Shown here piece by piece: positions 7,882 to 16,584 of a DNA stretch of 38,691 nucleotides. How positions within the stretch are numbered: position 1 is the first letter of the stretch; the number at the start of each line of letters is the position of its first letter. The position numbers and the translations under genes were made by a program. The notes beneath the pieces are model-generated. The model did not search any database, was not told the origin of the DNA, and saw only the letters and a program-made list of their open reading frames with translations. This DNA is from JAGLTN01 sp035403325 (lineage in GTDB: Bacteria > Planctomycetota > Phycisphaerae > Sedimentisphaerales > Anaerobacaceae), in NCBI GenBank assembly GCA_964492365.1, contig CAZBKA010000007.1, forward strand, positions 1 through 38,691, read 5' to 3'.

Positions 7882-10479
7882 CTAATCGGCTTTGCGATAC
7901 TCAATTACAACTGATCCTGGGCAAAGGTCGATGTTTACTTTCAGTCGCTTCAGTTCCGAGCCTTTCATCGTTTTTGGTGGTAATGGTGCGTAGTCGTAAG
8001 CTTGCGTTACAACATAATCAGCATTTTCGTCAATATCACGAAGAACAACCGCATAGGCGGCATAGGGAGATTCGTGACGGCGGAAAGCAAACACAATGCC
8101 GTCACTTTCAGCAGGGCGATGATATTGATAGACGCACCAGTCCCGTGGTGAAATTGACGATACCGAAAGCGGGTAGAAGTTTCCAAGGAGATATTTTCGG
8201 AGGCGTTTGCCCTCAGCGATGCCCTGCTTGAGGAGTTCTCGCGGATAGTCTGTCGGACGTGTGTCCTCACAGAAAGAGTTACCGCCGTTAAAACCACTGC
8301 GGAAGTAATATGGTTCGGCACCCATAGAAAGTGACTCACTTAATGGAATATAGCGGTTCAGACCGTGACTCATGGTTTGGTTCTGGATCGCAGCGGTTAA
8401 CTTGTCTTTCTTATTAAGAGTCCAGCATGCGCTATCGGTAATACTGAGCGAAATAGAACGTGACGCGGTTTCCAGATCAATCCTGGAACCACCGCCTGAA
8501 CAATTATCGAGCATGAGATTAGGGTTGGCGTTGCGCATGGCGTCCCACATCTGATAATATCCCTGGACATAGCGAATTTCGGTAATTCCAATACGATTGG
8601 GGTCGGTGTCATGTGACTTCCAGTGTAACACTGATGGTCCTCCGTCGCTGCGCCACCAATCGATGCCCCACTCTTTGATGACCGCATTGAGGTAGTTTAT
8701 CATGTAGTTAAGAGCCTCTGGGTTGGTTAGATCAATGAGCCCCGGTACCCCTGGTGTGTTTATTACCCATTCCGGGTGTTCTGTAGCCAGATCAGTTCCT
8801 GGTCGTATTTCTTCAGGAGCGAACCACTGCAGGAACTTTATGTTATAGCTTTTTGCGAGGTCCCGCAAAGGTTTGATGCCATTCGGGAAACGGATAGGGT
8901 CATAGCCTCTTGTGATCGGAAATCCCCACTGTCCAAGGCCATTGGGGTACCCACCCTTTACCCACCATGCATCGAGCCAATAGTATTCAAATCCGAGGTT
9001 CTTGAACGATTCAATGTAAGATCGCTCAATAGCTTCGGTTGTAGTGTCTTTTTCATAAAATGAAGAGCTGCTGTGTGCAAATGGTGGAAAAACGATTTCG
9101 CCGTTTACACGCGGAAGAATGTGTGTCAGCATTGTCCGGCGTAATAAGTTATACGCATCAAATTTGTCACCACCATTCCAGTAAACCTGCATAACACGCG
9201 GGCTGCGAATGGTTTCACCTGGTTTCAGGTACAGACGCAGATTTCGCATCCCTGCACTGATGTTAATTGCGGATGTTGTCCTGTCCACTGTTGCCATCCA
9301 CTGTCCTGTCCATCCTAAAGCAGTGATGACTCCAGCACCGCCCCAATCAAGTGTGAAAAAAGGAAATGACTCATAGGACGAGCCTGCAATGGGGGTTCCC
9401 CACTCGAATTTAGCACCGATTGGTAAAGAATCTTTCTGTGGAATAAAGTCGTTGAGACTGGCTGTTGTACCACTTAACCGGTAAAGAGCAGGATTGTTGC
9501 CACTGTTGCGCACCCAATCCTGGTCATCAATGCTCATCAGATTCGTTATCTTCTTCCATGCCGCCATTGCATTGACAGGTGGTTGAATTGTAAAGTCCAC
9601 AGCAAAAAGTTTTTCCAGAATTGGTGTATCTTTTGTTCCATTGTTGGTCAGGTAAATTGTCCAATCTACTCCAGGTGTGTCGAGATATATGTTAGCCACA
9701 ACCTTAATCTCAAGGTCTGTCTTTGGATCGGTGAAAATAAGCGTTCGCACTTTTTGTGTTGGGGCTGGTTGTTCATTTTTAACTTCGCAGTTCCAATTTG
9801 CAAGGAGTTCGGAGGATGGTTTGCCATCGTATACAAACGAAAAAGGCAACGCAGCTACAACAGATCCTTCTGCCGCCAAGTCATCAAGCCAAAGTACACT
9901 GCCATCAGCCAATGTCACGCGTGCATCAGCCCAGTCTGCCTGGTCGCAAGTGCGTCCATCGCCGGCATCATCTATGATGAGGTCGAACTCCATCGCCCCT
10001 TGCAGCGGGACATTGATGCTTTGCACCCCATCCTTTGGCCGTATGACTTGTGTAGCAAAGAGTTCTTTTTCGCCAGATAGCACACGGAATCGCACCGAAG
10101 CCGGGGTGGTATCATCCACGTTCCTATCCAAACCTATATCAGACTGGAATCGCTGTGCCGGCTTTTCAAGTATAATCCTTATAGCACAATAGGAGTTTGT
10201 TCCAATGCCTCGTGTGTAAGTTTTCTGACCAAGACGGATTGGTGTTCCAACAGCAGCGAGATTAAACCTGGTTTCGCCGACGCCGTCTTCTTTTAAAAGG
10301 ACAAGCTTATTACTTTTAACCTCAAACCTGGGGTGCTCGGCGAACACAGATTCAGCCCAGATACGATTGAGTTCAACAGTATTGTTCAGCAACTCAGTTG
10401 CATATGATTCAGTGCTGCTAATTAAAGTTAATATCAGTAACGCTGCAACTGATGTCTCCAAAAGGTTTTTTGCCTTCAT
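7882..10479 (-). CDS. Secreted NPCBM-GH36 alpha-galactosidase-like enzyme (divergent paralogue)
   Basis: This 865-residue protein has a signal peptide (VAALLILTLISSTESYATE), an NPCBM-type module at about residues 60-205 (YTRGIGTNSYCAIR...FDLIIDDAGDGRTCDQADWAD), a beta-sandwich linker region, and a GH36/clan GH-D (beta/alpha)8 barrel at about 460-760. The likely nucleophile is D612 (DWWRSDGG) and the acid/base is D668 (CSGGGSRID), 56 residues apart as in its two neighbours. The upstream WFAPEE, HPEW and IDLTNPE motifs match melibiases. It should release terminal alpha-galactose, or a related sugar, outside the cytoplasm. It differs clearly from the two tandem copies upstream (SDGG instead of RQDFN around the nucleophile), which suggests a different linkage or substrate. 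It starts 37 bp after the preceding GH36 gene. No strong Shine-Dalgarno sequence is visible. Confidence 0.85.
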   Translation of the reverse strand: MKAKNLLETSVAALLILTLISSTESYATELLNNTVELNRIWAESVFAEHPRFEVKSNKLVLLKEDGVGETRFNLAAVGTPIRLGQKTYTRGIGTNSYCAIRIILEKPAQRFQSDIGLDRNVDDTTPASVRFRVLSGEKELFATQVIRPKDGVQSINVPLQGAMEFDLIIDDAGDGRTCDQADWADARVTLADGSVLWLDDLAAEGSVVAALPFSFVYDGKPSSELLANWNCEVKNEQPAPTQKVRTLIFTDPKTDLEIKVVANIYLDTPGVDWTIYLTNNGTKDTPILEKLFAVDFTIQPPVNAMAAWKKITNLMSIDDQDWVRNSGNNPALYRLSGTTASLNDFIPQKDSLPIGAKFEWGTPIAGSSYESFPFFTLDWGGAGVITALGWTGQWMATVDRTTSAINISAGMRNLRLYLKPGETIRSPRVMQVYWNGGDKFDAYNLLRRTMLTHILPRVNGEIVFPPFAHSSSSFYEKDTTTEAIERSYIESFKNLGFEYYWLDAWWVKGGYPNGLGQWGFPITRGYDPIRFPNGIKPLRDLAKSYNIKFLQWFAPEEIRPGTDLATEHPEWVINTPGVPGLIDLTNPEALNYMINYLNAVIKEWGIDWWRSDGGPSVLHWKSHDTDPNRIGITEIRYVQGYYQMWDAMRNANPNLMLDNCSGGGSRIDLETASRSISLSITDSACWTLNKKDKLTAAIQNQTMSHGLNRYIPLSESLSMGAEPYYFRSGFNGGNSFCEDTRPTDYPRELLKQGIAEGKRLRKYLLGNFYPLSVSSISPRDWCVYQYHRPAESDGIVFAFRRHESPYAAYAVVLRDIDENADYVVTQAYDYAPLPPKTMKGSELKRLKVNIDLCPGSVVIEYRKAD

Positions 10480-10516
10480 ATAAGGGTTCTTTCAAATGGG
10501 ATGATAAAAGGTCAAT

Positions 10517-13060
10517 TTATTTGCATTTTTTGATTATGTATATTTCAGCGCTGGGTGTATTAGCGGTATATACTTTTAATCCATTTTCCATGAGTTGTTT
10601 ACCTGACATAACGAGATTTTCATTATTGCCATATTGGTTCACTTGATAATTTGTTTCTGTTTCTAAATCTCTGAGCTTTAGCCGCAAGCCTAATATATTT
10701 GTGTCTTCTCTGAAAAATACTTCTACCAGGGTGTCTGCGGTTTGCGGGCGGTTAAATTGCCAGGCTATGTATGCATCGGATTCAGTGCTGTGGTTTGTAA
10801 GCGGATAATAATCTCCATAATAATAGGGTACGACTTCCCGCCATTTTTTGAAGAGGTCATTTAAAAGTGCATAATCGATATCTTTAACGAATACATCGAG
10901 ACCACACATAATGCTTGGGCTTGAGCAACTCCAGAAGACACATGGTTCAACAGGTGTTTTTCCTCGGCTGTAGAAAGGAGCCTCAGATGCCAAATTTCCT
11001 GTTCCGTGGTATGGTACCCAGGAAGAAAGGCCATATTTCTGACACTGCTGAGTGGTTGCGATATGTGGACGATCTGTTCGCCAAAGAGGTACCGCGCGGC
11101 GGAGGGTTTCCAAGTCATTGCGTCGTCCTCCTCCGGCACAGGAATCGATTCTCAGACCAGGGTGTCTTTGAAGCAGGGCGTCCCAGAATGCCAGATAGCC
11201 TGTAACGTGTTTGTTTTCGGTAATGCCCTGACGGTCATTGGGGTCATTCTTTCGCCATATTTCCAGCGGATCCATGTTAAAGTCCTGTCTGTAATAGTTG
11301 ATGCCCTGTGATGTAATCAGGTTGCTGGTATTTTCAATAAGCCAACTTAAGGCATCAGGATTGCCAAGATCGAGCATTGCGCCCCATCCGCCCCATCTGC
11401 CAGCGTCAATGATCCATTCAGGATGATTATTTGTCAGCCAGGTATCAGAGTGAACCCTTTCCGGTTCAAACCATACGAGGAACTTCATTTCTTTTGAGTG
11501 TGCATAATCACTTAGTGCTTTCAATCCGTTAGGAAAGCGTTTTGTATCGACTTGCCAAGTGCCTGTCTTGCCCCAGCCTTGTTCATGAGCATCTACATAC
11601 CAGCCTGCATCGATCCACAGATAATCTGGTTTTAATCCGACTTCAAGAAACTTGTCAAGAAACTCCTTCTGGTTTTGTTCATTGGCATCCTGCATTTCGT
11701 TGTAAAAGCGTCCGGAGTATGCGGATAGTTGTGACTGAGGCAGTTTGCCGTCGACTCTTGGTATGTTATGTTCGATCATCCATCGTCGCCAGATGTTTTG
11801 TGCATTTGCCCATTGGCCTTTCCAGAACTGGAGAACGATTAATGGGGTACGGATTTGTTCGCCGGGGTGGAGTATAAGATGTGTCAGTTCCTGACCGGCA
11901 AGGATATTAAGTTGATTGGTTGAATCGCGTAAAAAATCTGCGGACCATTGGCCTGGCCAACCGACTACACAGATCATACCTTCGCTATTCCAGCTAAGGT
12001 TGTAAAAAGGCATCTGCACGTTTGTTGATCGACCGCCGGTGGGGGCGAGCTTAAGTTTGGAATCGGGGCCTAGTACTTCTGTTAAAGGCTGATAACTTTC
12101 GACGGAGGCAAATTCGCCTCTATTGTAATGCAGAGTAAATTCGCCCCAAGATGGAGGAGCGGATGAAACATTTCGTTTCAGGGTAGTATCCAAAGCTCTG
12201 ATGTTTTCGATTATTGGAGTATCTGAATTTCCGGTATTTTTGAAGTATACTGTCCATTCTGTTGTCGGAAAGTCGTTGTAATTAACTATTACGCATGTCA
12301 CCTGCAGTGCTGTTGCGGGGTCGGTATAGGTCACAGTTGTCTGGACTCGATTAGCATCAAGCGGTTTATTGGTTTTTTTAAGTTCCCAGTTGGTAAGAAA
12401 ATCAGCTGAGGACTTGCCATCATAGATAAATGAAAATGGCAGTTTTTGATTGAACGATACGGATTCTTCTCCTTTGATAATCGGAAGATCGCCGAGCCAG
12501 ATTACCTGTCCATTTTCCAGAAGAACGCTTGCGTCAGCCCAGACTGCCTGGTCGTAACTAATTCCGTCATTTGCATCTTTTACTATAAGCGAAAACTCTC
12601 TGGCTCCGTTAAGGTCAGTGATTACGTTTTCGGCTTGCATGTTCTGCCTGGTGACTGGTGAACGAAAGAGTTCTTTTCCGCTGGATTTTACAGCGAAAAC
12701 TACCGTTCCTTGACCATCACTGTCGACACCAATCATTGAATTAAAGGTTTTAGCGGCGGATGGCAGATGCACTATTATTTCGCTGGGTGCATGACAAAAA
12801 AGTCCCTTGTAGTAATTGGTTTTGCCTATTTTGAAGTTTTTGCCAAACCTGGCATTCTGCTGTAGGATGACATAATTTTTCAATACGTGTAACCCGACAT
12901 TGGGGTCCTTTGCAATTTCCTTCATACCGAAAGTGTTTGCCAGCCAAGTGTCACGCATCTCGAATTCTGCCTGGGTCGGTGCGATATTGGCTAAGGCTGT
13001 TTGGGTTGATAAAATAACGATAATTGAAACAGCGAGCGATGTTAAATTTCTTATCAACAT
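10517..13060 (-). CDS. Secreted NPCBM-GH36 alpha-galactosidase-like enzyme (tandem copy B)
   Basis: This 847-residue enzyme has a signal peptide (LAVSIIVILSTQTALA), an NPCBM-like module (about 65-190, YYKGLFCHAPSEIIVHLPSA), a central beta domain and a GH36 catalytic barrel. Family motifs are intact: WFEPERV, HPEW, LDLGNPDA, nucleophile D593 in YYRQDFN and acid/base D649 in CAGGGRRND. It should hydrolyse terminal alpha-galactosyl side chains outside the cytoplasm. It is a tandem duplicate of the next gene upstream; by eye about four in five residues are identical and there are few indels. AAGGGG supports the start. The 43-bp gap to the upstream copy suggests one transcript for all three GH36 genes. 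The exact substrate (galactomannan, raffinose-type sugars or another alpha-galactoside) cannot be read from sequence. Confidence 0.88.
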   Translation of the reverse strand: MLIRNLTSLAVSIIVILSTQTALANIAPTQAEFEMRDTWLANTFGMKEIAKDPNVGLHVLKNYVILQQNARFGKNFKIGKTNYYKGLFCHAPSEIIVHLPSAAKTFNSMIGVDSDGQGTVVFAVKSSGKELFRSPVTRQNMQAENVITDLNGAREFSLIVKDANDGISYDQAVWADASVLLENGQVIWLGDLPIIKGEESVSFNQKLPFSFIYDGKSSADFLTNWELKKTNKPLDANRVQTTVTYTDPATALQVTCVIVNYNDFPTTEWTVYFKNTGNSDTPIIENIRALDTTLKRNVSSAPPSWGEFTLHYNRGEFASVESYQPLTEVLGPDSKLKLAPTGGRSTNVQMPFYNLSWNSEGMICVVGWPGQWSADFLRDSTNQLNILAGQELTHLILHPGEQIRTPLIVLQFWKGQWANAQNIWRRWMIEHNIPRVDGKLPQSQLSAYSGRFYNEMQDANEQNQKEFLDKFLEVGLKPDYLWIDAGWYVDAHEQGWGKTGTWQVDTKRFPNGLKALSDYAHSKEMKFLVWFEPERVHSDTWLTNNHPEWIIDAGRWGGWGAMLDLGNPDALSWLIENTSNLITSQGINYYRQDFNMDPLEIWRKNDPNDRQGITENKHVTGYLAFWDALLQRHPGLRIDSCAGGGRRNDLETLRRAVPLWRTDRPHIATTQQCQKYGLSSWVPYHGTGNLASEAPFYSRGKTPVEPCVFWSCSSPSIMCGLDVFVKDIDYALLNDLFKKWREVVPYYYGDYYPLTNHSTESDAYIAWQFNRPQTADTLVEVFFREDTNILGLRLKLRDLETETNYQVNQYGNNENLVMSGKQLMENGLKVYTANTPSAEIYIIKKCK

Positions 13061-13103
13061 AAAGCCCCTTAGAAATCCTATGTGTTAATTTAATACAGCT
13101 ACC

Positions 13104-15638
13104 TTATTTGCACTTTTTTATTATATATATTTCCGCGCTGGGGGTAGCAGTAGTAAATACTTTCAAACCATTTTCCATGAGTTCCTTGCCGGACATAATA
13201 ACATTTTTGTTATTGCCATACTGGTTCACTTGATACTTTGCCTGTGGCTGAAGGTCCCTGAGCTTTAGCAGCAAACCAAGTATAGTTGTGTCAGGTCGGA
13301 AAAATGCTTCAACCAGTGCATCTTCGGTTTGCGGGCGGTTAAATTGCCAGGCTATGCACGCATCTGAATCAGTGCTGTGGTTTGTAAGCGGATAATAATC
13401 TCCATAATAATATGGTACAACTTCTCGCCATTTTTTAAAGAGTTTATTCAAAAGCGTATAATCGATATCTTTGACAAATACATCAAGACCACACATTTGC
13501 CCTGGGCTTGAGCAGCTCCAGAAAACGTATGGTTCAATAGGTGTTTTTCCACTGCCGTAATAAGAAGCCTCAGATGCCATATTGCCTGTTCCGTGGTATG
13601 GTATCCAGGAAGATATGCCGTACTTCTGACACTGCTGAACAGTGGTAACATAAGGGCAATCTGTTCGCCAAAGAGGTACAGCCCGCCGAAGTGTTTCGAT
13701 ATCATTGCGTCGTCCGCCTGAAGCACATGAATCAATTCTCAGACCTGGATGTCTTTGAAGCAGGGCATCCCAGAATGCCAGATAACCTGTGATATGCTTG
13801 TTTTCGGTAATGCCCTGACGATCATTGGCATCGTTGTTTCGCCATAGACTCAGTGGATCCATATTAAAATCCTGTCTGTAATAATCGATGCCTTCGGATG
13901 TAATCATGCCGCTGATATGTTCTGTAACCCAACGCTGGGCATCTGGATTTCCCAGATCGAGCAGAGCGTTGTCCTGACCTGCTCCAAGGATCCATTCAGG
14001 ATGATTTTTTGCCAGCCATGTATTTGATTTAACCCTTTCCGGTTCAAACCATACGAGGAACTTTTTACCTTTTGAGTGGGCATAATCACTCAATGCTTTT
14101 AATCCGTTGGGGAAACGTTTTTTGTCAATTTCCCATGTGCCTGTTTGCCACCAGCCAATTTCATGCGCATCTATATACCAACCTGCATCGACCCAGAGGT
14201 AATCTGGATTTATTCCGGCTTCCATGTGTCTATCAAAGAATGCTTTTTGGTTTTCTTCGGTAGCGTCCTGCATTTCTTTGTGAAATCGTCCTGAGTATGC
14301 GGATAATTGTGACTGAGGCAGTTTTCCGTCAACTCTTGGGATGTTATGTTCAATCATCCATCGTCGCCAGATGTTTTGTGCGTTTGTCCATTGGCCTTTC
14401 CAGAACTGGAGAACCATTAGCGGGGTACGAATTTGTTCACCTGGGTGGAGCTTAAGGTGGGTCAACTGCTGACCAGCAAGGATATTGAGTTGATTGTTTG
14501 AATCTCGCAGAAATTCAGTGGACCATTGTCCTGGCCAACCTACGACGCAGATCATTCCCTGGCTATCCCAGCTTAGGTTGTAAAATGGCATCTGTTCATT
14601 TGTTGCTCTGCCGCCAGTTGGGGCGAGCTTAAGTTTTGAATCTGGGACGAGTATTTCTGTTAGAGGCTGATAGCTTTGGACAGATGCAAATTCTCCTCTG
14701 TTATAATGGAGAGTAAATTCACCCCAAGCGGGACGAGCAGGTGAAACATATCGTTTTATGGCAGTATTCAAAGCGAGGATGTTTTCGATTATTGGAGTAT
14801 CAGATTTGCCTGTATTTTTGAAGTAAACGGTCCATTCTGTTGTTGGGAAGTCGTTGTAGTTAACTATTACACATGTCACCTGCAGTGCTGTTGCCGGGTC
14901 GGTGTAGGTCATAGTTGTCTGTTCTCGATTAGCATCGAGTTGCTCAGTGTTTTTTTTAAGTTCCCAATTGTTAAGAAAATCGGCGGATGACTTGCCATCA
15001 TAGATAAATGAAAACGGCAGTTGCTGATTGAATGATACATCTTGCTCTTTCTGGATAATCGAAAGATCGCTAAGACAGATAAGCTGTCCATTTTCGAGAA
15101 GGACGCTTGCATCAGCCCAGACGGCCTGGTCGCAAGCAATTCCATCATTGGCGTCTTCTATAATCAGGGAAAATTCTTTAGCACCGTTAAGATTTATTGT
15201 TACTTCTTGGGCTTGCATATTCTGCTTGGTGACTGGTGAACGATAGAGTTCTTTACCGCTGCATTGTACAGCGAAAACTACGGTTCCTTGACCATCACTG
15301 TCGACACCAATCATTGAATTGAACGATTTGCCGGCGGATGGCAGATGCACTATTATTTCGCTGGGTGCATGACAAAAAAGTCCCTTGTAGTAATTGGTTT
15401 TGCCTATTTTGAAGTTTTTGCCAAACCTGGCGTCTTGCTGCATGGGGATATAATTCTTAGATACGACCAGGTCTGCATCAGAGTCTTTTGCAATTTCTTT
15501 AATGCCAAAAGTATTTGCAAGCCAGGTGTCACGCATCGTAAATTCAGCCTGGGTTGGTGCGATATTTGCCATGGCGGTTTGTGCTGATAGAATTACGATG
15601 ATTGAAACAGTTAATAATGATAAATACTTTCTCAACAT
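13104..15638 (-). CDS. Secreted NPCBM-GH36 alpha-galactosidase-like enzyme (tandem copy A)
   Basis: This 844-residue protein is the first gene of the GH36 trio. The layout matches copy B: signal peptide (LLTVSIIVILSAQTAMA), NPCBM-like module, beta domain, then a GH36 barrel with nucleophile D590 (YYRQDFN) and acid/base D646 (CASGGRRND). I set the start at 15638 rather than the upstream in-frame codon at 15671. AAGGAG lies at ideal distance from 15638, and the N-terminus then aligns residue for residue with copy B. Compared with copy B it has a shorter loop after HPEW (GAGQDNA instead of DAGRWGGWGA), close to the active-site face. Within the NPCBM region a 100-bp block is identical to copy B at every base. 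Confidence 0.88.
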   Translation of the reverse strand: MLRKYLSLLTVSIIVILSAQTAMANIAPTQAEFTMRDTWLANTFGIKEIAKDSDADLVVSKNYIPMQQDARFGKNFKIGKTNYYKGLFCHAPSEIIVHLPSAGKSFNSMIGVDSDGQGTVVFAVQCSGKELYRSPVTKQNMQAQEVTINLNGAKEFSLIIEDANDGIACDQAVWADASVLLENGQLICLSDLSIIQKEQDVSFNQQLPFSFIYDGKSSADFLNNWELKKNTEQLDANREQTTMTYTDPATALQVTCVIVNYNDFPTTEWTVYFKNTGKSDTPIIENILALNTAIKRYVSPARPAWGEFTLHYNRGEFASVQSYQPLTEILVPDSKLKLAPTGGRATNEQMPFYNLSWDSQGMICVVGWPGQWSTEFLRDSNNQLNILAGQQLTHLKLHPGEQIRTPLMVLQFWKGQWTNAQNIWRRWMIEHNIPRVDGKLPQSQLSAYSGRFHKEMQDATEENQKAFFDRHMEAGINPDYLWVDAGWYIDAHEIGWWQTGTWEIDKKRFPNGLKALSDYAHSKGKKFLVWFEPERVKSNTWLAKNHPEWILGAGQDNALLDLGNPDAQRWVTEHISGMITSEGIDYYRQDFNMDPLSLWRNNDANDRQGITENKHITGYLAFWDALLQRHPGLRIDSCASGGRRNDIETLRRAVPLWRTDCPYVTTVQQCQKYGISSWIPYHGTGNMASEASYYGSGKTPIEPYVFWSCSSPGQMCGLDVFVKDIDYTLLNKLFKKWREVVPYYYGDYYPLTNHSTDSDACIAWQFNRPQTEDALVEAFFRPDTTILGLLLKLRDLQPQAKYQVNQYGNNKNVIMSGKELMENGLKVFTTATPSAEIYIIKKCK

Positions 15639-15766
15639 AATAAAACTCCTTAGTAAACCTGCGTTTTTCATATTGACAGGGACTTAACAGCATTACCGAT
15701 GACCTTTGTCCCGTGAAGTCTGATTTTTAATTTACGGGTAACATTCAACTTTGTTCAGCTAATATA

Positions 15767-16459
15767 TTAATTTTTAGCGTTATATTTTATCATTGGGGTA
15801 AGACCTGCGTTTACTTTATCACCAATTTTTACGATACATTGGGTATAATCGCTTTTTGGTATATAAAGCTCGGTTCTTGAACCGAATTTTATCATACCGA
15901 ACTGCTGACCGGCGGTTAGTTTTTGTCCTGAGGCGGTTTTGCATACAATGTGTCGGGCTATTGCACCACTTACCTGACGGATGATGAGTTTATCCTGTGG
16001 TGATTGAGTTCTTGTGATGTAAAGGCTGTTTGATTCGTTTACCCGACCAGATTGTGGGTCCATGGCGTTTTTAAATTTACCTTTTTTGTAAGTTATTTTT
16101 TCTACTGAGCAATCACAAGGCGCACGGTTGATGTGTACGTTGAAAATGCTAAGAAATATTCCTATTCTGATGGCTTTTCCTTTGATAAATTCAGGTTCGT
16201 CGACTATCTCGATGTCGGTTACTTTGCCGTCAGCAGGGGATATGAGCAGGTTTTTATCGGTTGGGGTCGCTCTGAAGGGGTCCCTGAAAAAAGACAATGC
16301 CCATACCAGGACTATTAATAATATTGCTTCAATGGTAACAGTTGCCCATATTGGCATATATTTTTTGCCGAGAAGCAGAGCTATTATCATTACTACTATT
16401 ATTATTGCAGGAAAAACCGCCACCTGCGGCAATCCATATTTTGTAACAGGTATTCTCAT
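15767..16459 (-). CDS. psd: Phosphatidylserine decarboxylase proenzyme (short type)
   Basis: This pyruvoyl-dependent enzyme converts phosphatidylserine to phosphatidylethanolamine at the membrane. The 230-residue length, two N-terminal membrane segments (about 13-31 and 37-57) and the FGSRTELYIP motif identify the short PSD-A type. Self-cleavage between G193 and S194 would give beta and alpha chains, the latter with an N-terminal pyruvoyl group. SPADGKV (about residue 74) and FNVHINRAP are the other conserved blocks. It starts about 125 bp from a divergent GH2 gene. The Shine-Dalgarno sequence is weak. Downstream on the same strand come the GH36 genes, not pssA, although psd-pssA pairs are common in bacteria. 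Confidence 0.92.
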   Translation of the reverse strand: MRIPVTKYGLPQVAVFPAIIIVVMIIALLLGKKYMPIWATVTIEAILLIVLVWALSFFRDPFRATPTDKNLLISPADGKVTDIEIVDEPEFIKGKAIRIGIFLSIFNVHINRAPCDCSVEKITYKKGKFKNAMDPQSGRVNESNSLYITRTQSPQDKLIIRQVSGAIARHIVCKTASGQKLTAGQQFGMIKFGSRTELYIPKSDYTQCIVKIGDKVNAGLTPMIKYNAKN

Positions 16460-16537
16460 AATCGAGGCATGATACCGCTTGGCGTTTAGATAATCAAGTA
16501 ATTAAGGTTTTTTGTTTTTTTTATGGTTTTTGTTGCT

Positions 16538-16543
16538 TATAAT
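16538..16543 (+). promoter_or_regulatory. Possible -10 box for the first GH2 gene
   Basis: A perfect TATAAT lies about 42 bases before the GH2 start. The upstream -35 position is an uninformative T-run, so the promoter call rests on the -10 box and its placement alone. Confidence 0.35.
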
Positions 16544-16584
16544 ACGGCTATTTGGATAAAGTAAAAACCTGAGGGCTTTATAGT

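Noticed and set aside
9583..10192. Long antisense ORFs inside the GH36 genes
   Set aside because: They are shadows of a strongly supported coding frame with intact family motifs and have no ribosome sites.
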